64,000 nucleotides of DNA. It comes from Metallyticus violacea. Its lineage: Eukaryota; Arthropoda; Insecta; Mantodea; Metallyticidae. Location of the stretch: contig CM060833.1 in assembly GCA_030762175.1 (NCBI GenBank), forward strand, positions 155,803,501 through 155,867,500, written 5' to 3'. Made by a program: the position numbers and the translations under genes. Below, piece after piece: positions 40,682 to 53,500 of this stretch (the stretch's first letter is position 1; each line of letters opens with the position of its first letter). The notes under the pieces are model-generated. The model did not search any database. It saw only the letters and a list, made by a program, of their open reading frames with translations, and was not told where the DNA came from.

Positions 40682-43600
40682 TTAAATGATACGAATTGAT
40701 GCAATAAAAGATAATTGACATATTTTGTTTGAATTATTATTGTATAACGTATAACGTACTGGTATACATGACAACTCTCTCTCTGTAGACATGCATTATC
40801 TAAAGCGTAATCAATATAATATGCTGTAACTATTTTGGCTGTAAGGGTTTGTTTGTTTGTTGGTTTGTTTTTTGTTTTTTTGATGCACGATTCACTTGTT
40901 CCATCTGCTACAAGTTAAAGTGGTCTTATTTCTACAATTCTTCATTTGGCACTGCTTTATCTGTTTCTTTCTCGCATCTCATCCTCTTCTTCTTGTTTGA
41001 TTTCTAGATTTCATTTATTCCATGCGTAATTCTTCTTCGGCCTATCTGCTGTCCAGTCACAAACTTGAATATAATCCGTGAGTTAATGGTAGTTAGATCA
41101 AGGAAAAACGTGTATTGTCCAAGGACGTGTACCGAAACAAACTGTATATAATATTCAGGTTTCAGCATCTGTGTGAAAAATGTGTCAGATAGAACCTCTT
41201 AGCTTATAAAATTATATTGCCAGAACAGGACACAAATCATATTTTTATAACCGACCGTGATATTGGTAAAGATCACAATAATACTAGTAATAATAAAATA
41301 TTGTTGAAGACAACAATAGTAAAATAACCATAATAATGATAATAAAATCAGCAACAGTAATAACGAAGGATTATAAAAATGAAATTACCTTATGTGTGTG
41401 CATTTTCATGGGGAATTGCAAGTAAGTCACCTTTATTTTGTGAATGGTACTTTTAAAGAGCATCGTTTGCTTGATAATCTTCATCTGATGCAACAAATCC
41501 TCAAATTCTGACTGATCCTCGGAAACTTCATTCCAATAAGCCAACACTTTTTCTGTGGGAGACCTTGCCTACACCACTGCGATCACTTTGGCATATTTAC
41601 TGCTCAAAAATTAGTTCTTAAATGAATTTCCAACACTATTCTGACATATTATTGCAAGCTCAAAACATTGTATCCATTGTTGAGCATTAAGTTAAATTTG
41701 AATTACTAAAATTAAAATTTAAATTAATTATTAAAAATAAATAATACAATATCTAGGAGAGGAGCTCACAAGCTCACAATAACATACAGCGAAACCCGTT
41801 AGAGTAATAATGCATTTAAATTTTAAAAGCGTTCAAAATGACCGCGTTGACGGTTCTAGTGTTAAGAGTTTTTGAGAAAATTACATCCAGTTTTTGCATT
41901 AGTAAGCATATGTATGTAGCTTCTACGGCATTACCATTAACACCTCAAAGAAACAATTCATTTGTGCAAAAATCTCTGCTGACAAAATTCACAATATCTA
42001 TTTCTTAGGAGCTGCTTAAAGATTAGAAAATCCTTTTATTCTTTAGGAAATATGAAATAAAGTTGTCACGTAAATTCCTTTGCTTCTTACAGAATCTGAC
42101 ATCGTTTCACAGACCTAGTACAGCTATGTAGTGAAATTACCGACGGCCGGGAATAGGATTTAAACACGGCCATTAAAAGCATAGTATTGTAGTATAAGTT
42201 TAGTAAACAAACTTTGTTTTGGTCTGTTTGCACCATTGTCATCGACAATATATTGCACTTTTTTCTGGAAGCTTATAAATTTCACGTTAAACGCAAGTCC
42301 ATTCAAAGTATAATATTATGAAGTCCAAGTTATTCATTCAAGGTCAGTCATAAGCATGTGCTGAAACTGTCCAACAGCTGGTCAGATTGTTGAATCCTAT
42401 GTCGCAGACATATTTACGCAACTAGGATATGTCTGCACAGAAAGTACAGAGTCCTTAGGCATTGATGATAATGTCAAACGAACTTACATCACAAGCCAAT
42501 ATAATGCATTTTAAATTAACAACAAAAATATTTGCATTTTCAGAAACAGTTAAGATAAAAGTACTATTTGTTTTTCCTAAAGGTAACATTTCTGTTTTTC
42601 TACGTTTTTTACACTATACTGAGATGCTAAGATTGAAAACGTCACATTCCTCTATTTATGTTGCATAAACAAGTTAGCTATACTTACATGGTAGCAATGT
42701 CATATATTGTGTACTGGGCTAGATAGGAGTATCGGAATAGCTGCAAAAACAAATAAAAATATATTAACAAGTTAATAAAGATGGTTTACAGCTTAGTAAT
42801 GGCTAAAGAAGAGGATTAATGCCTTTTATCAAAATACTTTCTTTAATAAAATGCTAAGTTTTAATTGAGTTCTAACCTTTAAATTTTGACGAATTCAGAA
42901 ATGATTTTTTCCCTTTTTATTTGTCCAAAATTAATACACTTCAAACGTATTACATTAAATTTTTATGGTATAGTTGTAGCTTGTTTAAATGAATATTTGG
43001 CGTATGAATTAACCAACCTGACATGCTTCCAGGAAAAATGTATCTATTGTCCGTGTAAAAACATTACACTAACCTTCTGTACATTGTGAGCCAGGAGAAT
43101 GAAGCGATGGTCAGGTGACATCACAAACCTCGCTGGGTTTAATCGTTTCTGTAACAGAACAAAATATATGGAAGTAGTGAGGTTTTCTATATGCCATTTT
43201 TGTCACCCTCTACAGTCAGCTGTAATTTTAATAACGCATATCTTTGCTGGTAACTTATGTGATTCAGTACAACAAGAAGAACAACACTACAAATCACCAG
43301 GTGCTTATACGAGCGTTCAGTAAAAAACCGAAACATTATTTCCTCTTTCTGAATTTATTTTACTTCAATTTCAAATACATTGTATTGTTGTTCAATTATT
43401 TGACTAGACAGTTCTCTTTTTAATGTTATTGTTTTCAAATCTATGATTATGCATCTCCTAGACATCAGAACTCGAAGCAGTTTGCACGTCTGTCTCTCAG
43501 CCATTTTTTTACTGCAACTAGAATTCCCAGTACTGAAGAGATGGAAATCTGAAAGTAGAAGATTAGGACTCTAAAGAGAGTGGGGAACGACAAACCACAG

Positions 43601-46600
43601 AATTTTAGCGAACTCTGTTCGGGTATGTTGACTTCTGAGTCGTTTTGTGCTGTTGTGAGGAAGAAAGGGTTTGGTAACATCTTTGTGAGGATAGACGTGC
43701 CGGAACCAAGTGACAAAGGATTTTAACATATACTACAAAGTTAGCTTTTCGAGAAGTTTTGTGATCTGTTCCTCATAATCGGCAGTTAGGCTTCGAAAGA
43801 CCCACACATTTTAACATGAATCTTTGTGTATTTCAACAGGTGTTAATACTGCCAACAGAGATATCACTTTGAACAGCGAGTTGTCCGCCTATTATTTCCT
43901 GATCATTTCGAATAAGTATGTCGGCACGTTCTATAATTGCAAATGAGACTTCAGACAATGGCAGCCATTGGAAATGGTTTTATCTACCAACATTTTTACC
44001 ACACATAGTTTTCAAACGTCTCTGAAAGTTGCTGAGGGACTCAATTTCCGCTAAAAATCCAATTACTGCTGTTTATAAGCTGGCTGAGGAAATACATGTA
44101 TTACATTACTCGTGCTCAACAGGACTGGGAGAGGATATCAGTTGTGTAAATAATTACGCGATGCGACACGCATGCGCGCGCGCGCACACACACACACACA
44201 CACATATATGTGTATATACAGTATATTATTATTCAGTATACAGTAATTTATTATTCACAAGATCTGTAGCGTCCTCTGGTGTTCTGCGTACGATAGAACC
44301 TAGCCACGTCGAATGTAAACTTATGATTAGCTGCCGCTTCCTTAGAAACAAACTGAATCAGATTAACTATCTGTACTGCACTGACTGAAATGCATATGTA
44401 GTTGTCGCTTTGAACTGGGTTGAACTGCGTGAGTTTGAGAATTGCATCTCTCAGATAACTGATGAACTGATGATCTTAAAACTAAGTGCGAGAACTGAAC
44501 ATCCCACCGGAACAAACGGCTTCTTATATATTCGATTTAAATTAATCAATCGTTGGCTTCACCAAGCCAGTCACAAGGCACGTGCAAGTCCCACGCCTTA
44601 TTTTAAACATTCAAAATATACACAATACTATTGGCTAGTTCAAATTCACCTGCCAACACACGCTACCACTATTTGAAGATTTAAAACATTTATTAACATT
44701 GGTTGGTTTAACTTAACTGTACTAAAAGATGGTAAGCTCATTCCCCTTCCCCTATTTAACCTATTTAACATATTAACACTCGCCAACATAGGTCTTTTAA
44801 GAAATGACATAACACTTGTCCCTTTTGATTTATTCTTCCTTTGAATAACTTATGGCCTCCATGGCTCTGCTCCGTTTTTTGACTGGCTACCATAGACAGA
44901 TACTACAGGGAACTTTCTATTTTCACTGCCTGCATTAAAATGCTCCAGATATGATTAGGCTTGAAACATAACATTATATTTATATTTTAGTAGTGTTGAG
45001 CCGTAAGAACTGTGTCAATAATTAATGTATGAAATTAATACATACTTCAAAAACGTCCGGTTGTTGCTTTCCACCTAATTAGGATTTGAAATAAAGGTTC
45101 ATGGTTTTTGTCTGTTTTAGAGTTTGCATTGGGCAGCTTTCGGTTGAAACAACCGCTATATTGTGCTAATTTGACAAGATTGTCATTTGTACAGCATAGC
45201 AGATTTCGCAAAGAAAAACTATCGGTAACCTGTAGAAATATATATTTTAGAACATGCAATAGTTAAACAATTCGTTATGCAAGCGGGTAAAAACAGAAAA
45301 AATGGGGGGAGAAGTGCGGAAGCGCATATGAAACATGAGAAAACGAATAGAGAGTTGGGGAGGTAAACAAGCAATGGCCTGGGGTGATATTCATATTCCA
45401 ATTAGAAAGGTATACACATTTTAGATAGACATGGAATCAAATACGTCCCTTAGCATTACTACTTTCAAACAAGAGTTATTCAGGTTCACATAATTGGTTT
45501 AAATGGCAAAACATACTACGCAGTTTGTTGTGCTGTTTAAAATAAGCGAATGCATGATGAAATGTTAGTATGAAAAAAAAAAAACACAAACATTTTATAT
45601 TTTGTTGCTACGGAAAATCAACAAACCGGAAATGTTTCAAACACCAGTCCACTTATTTCAGAAAAAAAAAGAGAGCCAAAACAAACCTAAATTAATAAGT
45701 CATGACGAGTGTTGTGGAAGGTATATGATATAGCAAAGCAATCATAATTTGGAGGAGATCACGGAAACTATAGTCTTGGCTCTAAATTGAAAGTTTATAT
45801 GGTGCAATCTTTTCAAAGGAGTAGTTTTGGACAACCTCTCTACAGTGAAACAGGTAACCACATTCTTTCCCCTGAACTAAAATGCAACTTCTCTATTTCT
45901 TCGTGCCTATTTTATATATGCTTTTCACTGATGGTTGCACAGGTTGTTATTTTTAAAAGCATTTAGAAATGAAGATATAATCCTATCTGTGACCATATGA
46001 CAATTTAGTAATAACAGGGCTTTTAAAATAAAGTTTTATAGGTATGAATGTTTTCATTAAATTGTGAAATTGATTCGCTGTAGCTTCTGTTTAGATTATG
46101 TTTGCTCTAAAAAAATTAGCGATCATGTATCGCGGAGCACCAAAGGAGATGTTGCAAACATAGTGTTGAGGGTAAAGAAAAATGAATATAGATGCATAGT
46201 CATGGTAAGAAAGTAAGACTAAAACGGATATTATACTTTTTCCTGCAGTGCTACTTCCGTGACTGTTTTAGTTTAAACTAAAGATCACCTAACCTAACCT
46301 ATTCGTTATTAAAAAGTAGTCCTTACCTATATTAAACCTATCCTAAGATGCGAGGGATCAATCTTAAATACTTAATCCATAAGTTAGATTTAAGTTAACG
46401 AGTTGAATTAGTGGACACAAATCTGGCGGACACTAGCGGATGTCCATTTCTTTCCGTTAAGTTGGTCATACATTTTTCTTCATTTATATGCAAGGTTCTG
46501 AAGAAGTTCCTACGGGCTGTACACAGCGTATCTAAGCAAATTTTATTTTTAATGTTCTTTTCTTTCTTCCTTTTTTCCCTGAATAGTTTTCAGTTACGGG

Positions 46601-46801
46601 AAATTAGTTTTTCTAGGTATATAAACTATACGGCATTAAATACATATTTTGTAGTTCATTTGTTTGGGCGCAGTGATTCGGTAGACATCAGCCGAGAGTG
46701 GACTATATCAGCCCTCTCAATGCCGGTAAGTCACAATACTGTTAATTGAGTTAAACAGATACACAAATCTTATAATATAAATAAAGAACACATGTAATAA
46801 A

Positions 46802-46848
<47 letters not shown>

Positions 46849-49800
46849 CTGGCTTATAAATGGCTATTTTTTTTCAAAGAAGACATTAAAATGTACACTA
46901 TTTGCTTAGAGACAAAAATTTGGTTCACAAGTTGCTTGCGTTCTTCTCGTATACTTGTTCAGTTTGCTAGTGTTCGAGGACTTGGGTTATACAAGTATAC
47001 TCTTGTGTTTTAAAGCACGGCATCTGTTGTTTCTCTCCAGATCTCAAAGTGGATGCGCGTACTGTTGTCGAATGCCAGGAACACCTTGCTTTGGAAACCT
47101 AGACCCAAACAAATGGATGGTATGATATAACAAATATATGGCAAAGACTAAAAGTTGAAATATAAGAACATAATAACTATCATCGATGCAGATTCGCGGG
47201 TTATTTATGGCTTCTTTGCAAAATTAGTTTTCATCCCCCCCCCCCTACCTAACACGAACAACGTTCGCGGATTTACACTGTACAAGTTCGATCATTAGGG
47301 AATTTATATTACATGGAAAACGTTTCTTGCTTTATACTTTAGTTCCAAATTAACTCTGAAATTTAAACAACAAATGTCGCAGTTCGCTTAAAAAAAAGTA
47401 TGTACATTTCTTGTTATGAATTATTTATTTTATATTTAAAACACTTTAAATTAAACTGAATTTGAATGCAATTAATGTTTAACAATATTAGTTTTTATGT
47501 AAAACGGATACAAACACTGTTCTTGAGGTGAAAATAAATTCCAAAGCAATATTACTTGCTGAAGGAGATATGAAGTAAATGTATTAAGAAATACTAGCAA
47601 GTACTGCAACAGAAAACATGCAAAATAGAGTTATGAATAATTACTTGGAGAATGTATGTCAAAATATAGACTTTATATTTGAATTTTTCTTGGGTAATCT
47701 GTTGGTCTATAAATAAGTCTATTCACAAGTATAATATCTGCTTAACTTCTTTATTTTAATAACTCAGTTGGCCAGATTGGAAGAGACCTATATCATCTTT
47801 CGGTAAGAAGGTATTTAGAGTTGGGCGGACTGGAGTAACATGGGGGGGGGGGGTAAGGACGAAATTTATATTGCAGAGGGCTTTAGTTACAAACTTTATC
47901 CGCTCATGTGGTGTTTTATCTGTCAGCTACTAAGCGTATTGCAGCGGGGGCGCTCGCTTTGTCCGCTTTCTCCTTGCCATGTTCTTGAAAATGTTCTCTG
48001 AATCTGTTTCTTGACGGTCTCACAGCAGTATACCTTCACTCTAGAGCAACATAATTTTGCATATAAACGTTATTTTAAACACTTTTTTTTTTTTTGGAAT
48101 GGTTTATTTATGGACGCTCTTTAACAGCTCAGCGTCCCATTCAATTCAGAGCATGAAACGGCCGACATATTTTGCTCAGAGGCCTCTTCTTTCAGGCTTG
48201 AGGTTCTTTATCATGCCGTAAATGTACGACACGGGACCCACGGCTTTACTTCCCTTCCGAAGGAAGCCATACTTAGGATTTTTACGCCCCGAAAAAATCC
48301 TTCGGTCATTTTAAACACGTACCAGCTCATCATACACATGTGACATTAATTCAGAGATTTTCCAATCAATTACCTTCTTTCAGAACTGCAATTCATGATT
48401 GTGCACAAACTTAAGTTTATTGATTCAGTGCAAAAAATAAACAAATAAATAAAAATAAAATGAAAATAAACAAATAAAAATAAAAACAAACAAGCCGAAA
48501 ATAAAATACACATAGTTTTAACAGGGGAACTGCCACAAATCTTTAACGTTTACTAACAATCCATTTAAATTTTAGGTGAGTAAGATTTCGGAATGTAAAG
48601 AAAACAGCAACGAAATCAAAAACATTAAGGAGGGCAAATTTAATCATATCAAAAATGGTTTGCCGACATAATGCTTGTTTTAGCCAAGGAAGGGCGACAA
48701 TTGCAGCTTCTTAATTATTTCATATTTAAAACCAAAGAACTTCATAAATGCAAGTAGCTAATGTGAAGTGAAGATTGTGAAAATGTTATATGGTGGAACT
48801 AAATGTACAATTAGTCATCCTAACGGTTCTCGGATATTTTTCTCCAGTAATGTCCTTGAATTATTATTTATGTAATTTAAGATAACCAGCTTATTTGCAT
48901 CAACGAGAAAACAGCACATTGGTTGCATTCCAGTCTGACAGTCAGAATGCTATCGCAGCCCATGATAAAAGTATCGGATTATAGACGTACAGCCTTCTAC
49001 ACTGACGTCGGTTCTGGTGGTGTAGTGGTAACCGTACTTGCCTTCTAAGTCCAAGGTCGCGGATTCGAACCCGGCCAGAATCGTTGGATTATTTCGGGGG
49101 TAAAAATCGTAAGTTAATCCTTCGGAAGGGAAGTAAAGCCGTGGATTCCGTGTCGTACATTTACGGCACGAAAAAGAACCTCAAGCCTGAAAGAAGAGGT
49201 CTCTGTTCTAAATTTGTGTGCAGTTTCACGCTTTGATTAGAATGGGACGCTGATGACCTGAGATGTTAATGAGCGTCCTTAAATAAACAAATAAAAAATC
49301 TACACTGACGATACTAACTGTTGGGCTACCCACTCTATCACCAGGCTATATTGTTATAGTCACATTTAAATGTTACCGCCACGGGTGGCCGAGGTCGTTA
49401 AGGCATGGACTCGTGAGCGGGAGGTCTGCGGTTCGAATCCCGCCAGAACTGTCCTCCCTGACTGGGGTTTTTTCCAGGTTTTCCTCAGTCTTCATAACTG
49501 GCAAATGCCGGGGAGGTACCTAAATTTAGGCCTGGAACGCTTCCTTCCTTAAAAAAAAAATCCTTTCCCAATATATCATTTCATGTCATGTAGCATCAGT
49601 GTCCACCGCCTGTGGTGCCTCAGTAGTGAAAACGGGTGTTAAACACTACTCAAAAAAAAATTTTAAATGTTAATTGGAAAATTATCTGCTTGAAGATATT
49701 TAAATTCTAGAGCTGATTAAAAATACAATAACGCAAAAATATTTTCTACATGACGACTCTGATGAGTAAATACTTTATAAAAAGTATGGGCGCTAAATAA

Positions 49801-50519
49801 ATATCGTCTGTTTTAGTTCCTGATTATGGTGCAAAATCGAATGTTTTTTTAAACTTTGAGATTCGTAATTTATTTTCTTTGGTGAAAATAAAATAAAATT
49901 TATCATCTCATGCTACCAATACAAGCATGTTTGTGACATATATACGTATATAATTTGATTTACAAATTTTACTAAACTGTTAGCATATTGTATGCATTTT
50001 GATAAAGTCACTACAATTATTAAATGGACATAAATACTACTTTTTATTATAATTATAAATGTGTACATATTAACAATTAGCAATAATGAGCAAAGAGATT
50101 ATGCATTCTGCAGAAATGTTGCAATGTCCTCGCAGGCTCACAAACTGAACATTCTGAATATCATTTTATTGATATTTAAATTGTTTCTTATATTTGGAAA
50201 TGATGATATGTTGCCGGTGTTGTTTGGTTAATAAGGCGTGTGGCTAAAGATTGAACGGTTCGGGGTCTGAACTCTGGCAGCGGCAGGGGGTATTATCTAC
50301 ACATCAATATTGTAAGAATTATTCGTTCCATGTCCACTTGATTCAGCTCTGTTATCACCAATTTGTACTATCTGCGCAATGAAGGAATAAGAGTCTTGCA
50401 TATAACTATAGTTGTTATTCATTCTTAGACTGTAATCGTTTACAAGAAAAATTAATGAATGGTCTCGAGGAAAATATTGCCAATCTAGATTATGTTGCTA
50501 TGTTAGGTTAGTAAACAAT

Positions 50520-50557
<38 letters not shown>

Positions 50558-53500
50558 CGCCATGGTAGCTCTTACAACCCGCTTGTCTAACCTTACGCCT
50601 TCTTAAGCCTCTTTGATCAAAGTTTTGTCGTAATTTCAGTTTTTGTGTGTACTTTTACGCGCTGTTCAATAAAGAACGATAATTTCTGGCGCTAAAATTT
50701 AAATTTACATTTTGTTAGCTTATTGTTTAAAGAGGTCTTAGTTTCATTGTTGTCACTTCCTGGCGCCCATTCACTGACTGCAAAATGGAGGTGACACGGG
50801 ACGAACAATATTCTGCTTTTGTCTCAACAAATCTTCAGCTGAGGCCGCACATAGCAAACGTTGTTGCTGAATACCTCACAGAAATCAATATTGTGTCCCT
50901 CACTTTCCCTATAGGCCAGATTTAGCTCCATGCGACTGTTTTCCTGTCTCAAAATTGAATTTTGAGAAGCATTTCCCACAATCAGAAGCAGTGGTGAAGG
51001 CTGCGGAGGCGATTTTGAAGTACTTGTCAAAAATTTGTTTCCGGTTTGTCTTTAAAGACTGGTAGAAACCCTAGGTCAGGTGCATTGCATCCAAAGGCAA
51101 TAACTTCGATAAAGATCAAGATAAAGATCATCAAAATGATTAGTATGAGTAGCTTGTATGTTGTCAAAAAATTACATTCATTCTTTATTGAGCTATTTAG
51201 TATATTATTTAATATAGATAAATATATACTTATGGATGAATATTTATTGTCTTTATATATACATTAATATAATATATATATTAATGACACTTTCAAATTT
51301 GAGTAATTTTACTTCTTGGCAACTTTCAGTTTAATATTCTACACCAGTTCATTTTATATATTTTATTTTATATCCAATGCAAACTGTGACATAACTGATG
51401 GTGTAGTGAATCTGGTGAATGTGCCTAGACAGCTGATGAGGAAAATGTACGCCATAGGCTTCGGCAACAATGCATTAGAGTAAATGACCGCTTTGTACCC
51501 AAAATGATAGGACATAGAAAATGCAGTGTCATCCCAAAGAATCAACAAATGCAGCTATTGCACAAGTTCTGGTTAGTGATAGACATTGAGAAATGAAATT
51601 ACATCTGAAGAGAGGGTAGAACAGAAGTAGGTAGTTCATTAGATCATTCTCTTTAACCCTGGATTTGTGGGTCAAAAAATTGTCTTTGCAAAAGGTTTTA
51701 ATTAAATAGGTACTCTGTGTGTGAGCCAGCAACGAGTCAATTATTTTCATGCCACAAAAGCAACCTCAAGTGCAACACCTGAATCTGATATACGAGGCCA
51801 GACTTCTTTGAGAGCAACTGCAAAAATATAAAAACAAAAAATAAGCGTTAGTTTCCGACAAATCCATCTCATTACTGTAGAAAAGACAGCAGATCTCACG
51901 CTAACAAAAGTATGTGAGCTGTGCAAAGACAAGGAAGGAAAAACAATACAGAAAGTTTGGATCTACAGACAAAGTTTTAAAAATGAGTTCAATGTTAGTT
52001 TCTTTTTGCACTTTCCGAAATTTGTTCTATTCCAAAACAAAGGAGAGACTGTAAATATATATGAAAAGCAACATAACATTCTTGAGAAGATTGTAGCCAG
52101 GGAAAAACTAAACAATACAAAACTGTGAATAACTGATGTTATATGCTTTGACTTGCAAGCTATGATATATATATATATTGCTCTATTATTCAAGAAAGTT
52201 AGCAGTTTATAACCTGACAGCTAAATAATAACAACAAAAACTTCATATTGCATTGTTTGGAATGAAAAATTGGCAGGTAGGGGAGTAAATTCAATTACTA
52301 GTGCCCTTTATGTTCTATTGAAGCAGCATATTTCAAAATGTTCAGACAACAAAAAAACAAACAAAAAAAAGTTCAAAACAGAAATATAATAACCACGGTT
52401 TTACTGTGGTTAAAGAACAAAATTACAGCAGTCAGTTTTGTGCAGAGTTTTCAACAGCAGTTAAAGAAGTGGGCATTATTGATAGGAAGCTTATAGTGCA
52501 AAACTCTGTGTCACCTACAATTTTTAAGATTTGTTTTCCCCAAGTATATATCTACACGTCTCAGGTTATCCTAATAGACCATTATAGATCAAAGTGTGCC
52601 AAAATAATCTAATGCGGAAAATTTGTCCTCTTTTGGGATATTTCTTTAATTTTGGGCATGAACACGTGTTCATTTTTGTTGCGAACCGCCCTAATGTTGC
52701 CTTTAAGTGTGCCCCGAGTTTCTTCACAACTTCAAGGTCTGCTGTTGTGGAAGTTTTCTTAATTATATTCGAAAGCTTGCAAGCAACTATTTCATTTTGT
52801 TCTGATAGGAGCACGGAACAGTTGTGACTTTCTTGTTTGCTCATTGGGCTAGTATTTCCTACTTTTCATTGAGCAAAAAGTATCTTCAGTGTCTATCATA
52901 AAGTCATTAATATCTTCAGCATATCCTCCAGGGTGTTCATAGCGGACTTGACACATGCTGTGTAGATATATACATATTCGATGTAATACTGAAACCAACG
53001 CTCATGGAAGAGTATTTGTGTATGAATGTATTACATTAACTGGAGATTAATTTGCATTTACACTGCACATTATTGTCTTGCGCAAAATATATCTCGGTCA
53101 CTTTCGATTTGGATGGCATCTTCCAATCACAATTTTTCTTAATAATGATGTCCGTGTTTATTTTCAAGCTTGCTTTGTGCCTACGTGAATGTCCTTCATT
53201 TTGCTGGTCAGGTTTCCTTTCGTAAGAACAACGAGACTGTCAAAGCGCTTGTCTTTAACAAATGACATTAGAGCAAGTATTGCTTTATCTAGAGGTTTCA
53301 CATGTTTCCTATGTAGATAGGTATATTTGAGCGTGTGGTACATTCGTTCTATATGCATGCTGGTGTTGAGTTCAGCATGTAACCTGTTACAGTAAGCCCA
53401 ACATTTTGCATTAGTTTCCAGGGACTGCGGGATCCGATTTTCTCCGCTGCCGTTCGTGATTACAGCACCAGGATTGTCTGTACCTCAAGTCATACATTGC

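Noticed and set aside
44029..44388. 119-codon plus-strand frame
   Set aside because: Runs through the CG/CA microsatellite and an interspersed repeat; no family motif.
46286..46300. CCTAACCTAACCT resembling the insect TTAGG telomere repeat
   Set aside because: Only two and a half units; chance is likely.
46411..46749. 112-codon plus-strand frame
   Set aside because: Phe/Ser-rich with no motif, no homologue recognised and no supporting signals; likely chance.
49008..49081. Possible functional tRNA genes at the SINE heads
   Set aside because: Conserved A and B boxes, but continuous with SINE bodies, A-rich tails and target duplications, and no intact cloverleaf.
49370..49552. Open frame over the family-2 SINE
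   Set aside because: Lies wholly in the SINE; tRNA-derived, not protein-coding.
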